Assembly (NCBI GenBank): GCA_014281115.1
Contig: JACONQ010000006.1
Location: forward strand, 310,001 to 374,000
DNA: 64,000 bases
Direction: 5' to 3'
From: Laburnicola sp. R22_1
Taxonomy: Eukaryota; Ascomycota; Dothideomycetes; Pleosporales; Didymosphaeriaceae
The position numbers and the translations under genes were made by a program. Positions 62,335 through 64,000 of the stretch are shown here, piece after piece. The notes below the pieces were generated by a model that saw only the letters and a program-made list of their open reading frames with translations, searched no databases and was not told where the DNA came from. Position 1 is the stretch's first letter; each line of letters begins with the position of its first letter.

Positions 62335-62361
<27 letters not shown>
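62335..62361. repeat. (TA)n microsatellite
   Basis: About 13 TA units in the AT-rich block. Confidence 0.9.
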
Positions 62362-62365
<4 letters not shown>

Positions 62366-62543
62366 TATAGTATAGAGAGATTAGTTCTAGGTTGCTATTA
62401 TTACTATCTATTAGTAGTTACTTAACTCTATTAGTGCCTTAGCTATATAACTTATCTAAGACTAGCGCAATTAGACTATCGTGGCTAACTATTTATCTTT
62501 ACTATAGGTTACTTTGTTTTATAGCTATTATATATTACTATAG

Positions 62544-62760
62544 TAAATTACTATAATATACTCTTCTCTTAGCTTTCTTTGCAGTTACCTTAAACTACTA
62601 ACCTATATTACGCTTTAGATACTTTACTCTTAGATAGTATAATAAATTACTATAACCTACTCTTCTCTTTATTTACTTCGCAGCTACCTTAGACTATAAA
62701 CCTAAGTTGCGCTTTAGGTGCCCTACTCTTAAATAGTATAATAAATTACTATAACTGTAA
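62544..62760. repeat. 99-bp direct repeat, two copies and a partial third
   Basis: TAAATTACTATAA starts at 62544, 62643 and 62742, exactly 99 bases apart each time. The units also share ACTCTTCTCTT, TTGCAGTTACCTTA or its variant, and GCGCTTTAG-like segments. Differences are mostly transitions. Confidence 0.85.
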
Positions 62761-62942
62761 AAAGTAGATAAATAGATAAGAAGGTAATCGAGTTAGTATT
62801 ATTAAACTAGTTAATTAATTTTAATAAACTAACTACCTAGTAATCTATATATAAATTTATTTAGACTAATAAATACTTAGTTTCGTATAGTTTAATTATG
62901 TCTTTAACTTTTATACGTGCTAGTATTTTGAACTAATGTTTA

Positions 62943-63245
62943 AACTAGTATTTTATATATAATAGTATTTTATATACGAGCTATTATTTTATATACAAAC
63001 TAGTGTTTTATATACAAACTAGTATTTTATATACAAACTAGTATTTTATATACAAACTAGTATTTTATATACAAACTAGTATTTTATATACAAACTAGTA
63101 TTTTATATACAAACTAGTATTTTATATACAAACTAGTATTTTATATAAAAACTAGTGTTTTAATATAAACTAGTATTTTATATACAAACTAGTATTTTAT
63201 ATAAAAACTAGTGTTTTAATATAAACTAGTATTTTATATATAAAC
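62943..63245. repeat. 19-bp tandem repeat, about 15 units
   Basis: The unit TATACAAACTAGTATTTTA is repeated almost perfectly in the centre, with ACTAGT in every full unit and degenerate units at both edges. The near-identity of the central copies contrasts with the heavily mutated surroundings, suggesting recent expansion. Confidence 0.9.
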
Positions 63246-64000
63246 TTTATTTTGCTATTACTTAGTTATAACGTTAATAATAAACGCCTTATTTTAGAAT
63301 AATTTATTACTCCTTAGTTTATTATACGCTAATATATTTTATATTATACAATAAGTCTTTTATATATTATATTATATTTTTTAGTAATAAGTAATTTAAT
63401 ATATATAATATTGTCTTGTTTAGTATATTGTTTTTAATCTTTGTTTTTAGCAATTGTTTAAAATTGTTAAAGCGCTTAATTGCGACAAGTTGTTAAAAGC
63501 TATTAATTTAGAAAAATTAATTACGAGCTTATTTATATTACGATAGCGTATTTTATAATATTTATTAGGTTAGCTTTATATTATATTTTGTTTTTAGTTT
63601 TAAGTAATTTAATATATATAACATTAGATTTCTTACAATTATCTTTTAGTAAGCTTTTTGTGCGTTACTTAAAGTTAACTTTGGCTGTAATTGCAACTTA
63701 TTATTAGAATAACTATTTTCGTTATTTTTAGGTAGCTTATAGTTATTTATATATTTATCTTTCAATATAATAGCGAAATTCTAACATATTATTTTATTAT
63801 TTATTTTGCTTACTAGTATAGTTTTAACACGTCCTCGTAAGCAATATATGCTTTATTTAGGATATTTTGCTTATTACTATTATAGTTTTAACCCTTTTTA
63901 TTTTATATTAAGATTTTAAAATATATAGTTATAGGTATTATTATTAAGGGCTTTTGTTTATATATCTGCTAGTTATTCTTTTATAGGTATATAGTCTAGA

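Larger units (their letters stand above)
55110..64000. other. AT-rich, gene-free block with RIP-like decay (AT isochore)
   Basis: From about 55.11 kb base composition changes abruptly to TA/AT-dominated sequence, dense in TAG and TAA in all frames, and stays so to the end of the window. No intact open frame of note is present. It contains satellites, a decayed Fot1-like element, a solo MITE arm and other unrecognised relics. Excess TpA and loss of CpA/TpG are what RIP leaves in ascomycete repeats. Such blocks are usually heterochromatic. I see no telomere repeat. Confidence 0.88.

Noticed and set aside
1..64000. Secondary-metabolite or defence gene cluster
   Set aside because: No synthase, transporter or NLR-type gene is present; the genes are housekeeping, signalling or unknown and not co-oriented.
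55110..64000. Telomere or subtelomere at the right end
   Set aside because: No TTAGGG-type repeat and no telomere-linked helicase signal; the AT block alone does not show chromosome-end position.

Overview
The window is nuclear DNA of a filamentous ascomycete, most likely a Dothideomycete of the Pleosporales type. The evidence is short GT-AG introns of about 47-80 bp with CTAAC/CTAAT-like branch sites, fungal families (AtfA-type bZIP, PKA regulatory subunit, Pld1/Spo14 phospholipase D, Vma6, Inn1/Fic1-like C2 protein, Ecm4-type glutathione transferase), Fot1/pogo transposons, and a sharply bounded AT-rich block showing the C-to-T decay expected of repeat-induced point mutation (RIP). The lineage is an inference from gene style and transposon type; no marker gene settles it.

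Layout. 1-4.2 kb is a transposon landing zone: a partial Fot1/pogo-like transposase running off the left edge (one frameshift), a complete 1,871-bp Fot1-like element with perfect 62-bp terminal inverted repeats and TA target duplications (transposase dead), a 245-bp palindromic MITE-like element, and a tRNA-like relic. 4.8-54.2 kb is ordinary gene-bearing sequence with about 15 protein-coding genes. In order these are: C2/Inn1-like (-), atfA (-), Ecm4-like GST (-), a broken fungal-specific gene (-), two unknown genes (-), vma6 (-), a nuclear-type unknown (+), a small unknown (-), a CBM48/Crp1-like protein (-), pkaR (+), a fungal transcription-factor-like protein without a zinc cluster (+), a secreted Asp-box hydrolase (-), a large low-complexity basic/acidic protein (+), an alpha/beta hydrolase (-) and PLD1 (+). 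55.1-64 kb is an AT-rich, gene-free block. By eye I could recover inside it a 2.19-kb Fot1-like element whose glutamine codons have become stops but whose inverted repeats and TA duplications still match, plus satellites with 48, 68/69, 99 and 19-bp periods and a solo arm of the MITE seen at 3.6 kb.

How the genes relate. There is no biosynthetic cluster. Several genes belong to stress and nutrient signalling: AtfA (stress bZIP) and PkaR (cAMP brake on PKA) sit 20 kb apart, and perfect TGACGTCA sites lie upstream of atfA itself and in the 1.85-kb shared upstream region of pkaR and the CBM48 gene. The clearest story is transposon decay: three Fot1/pogo-type elements in one window stand at three stages of inactivation, two of them with RIP-like signatures.

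Limits. Exon boundaries were set by hand from splice consensus, frame and family fit. Species, expression and exact homology were not tested.
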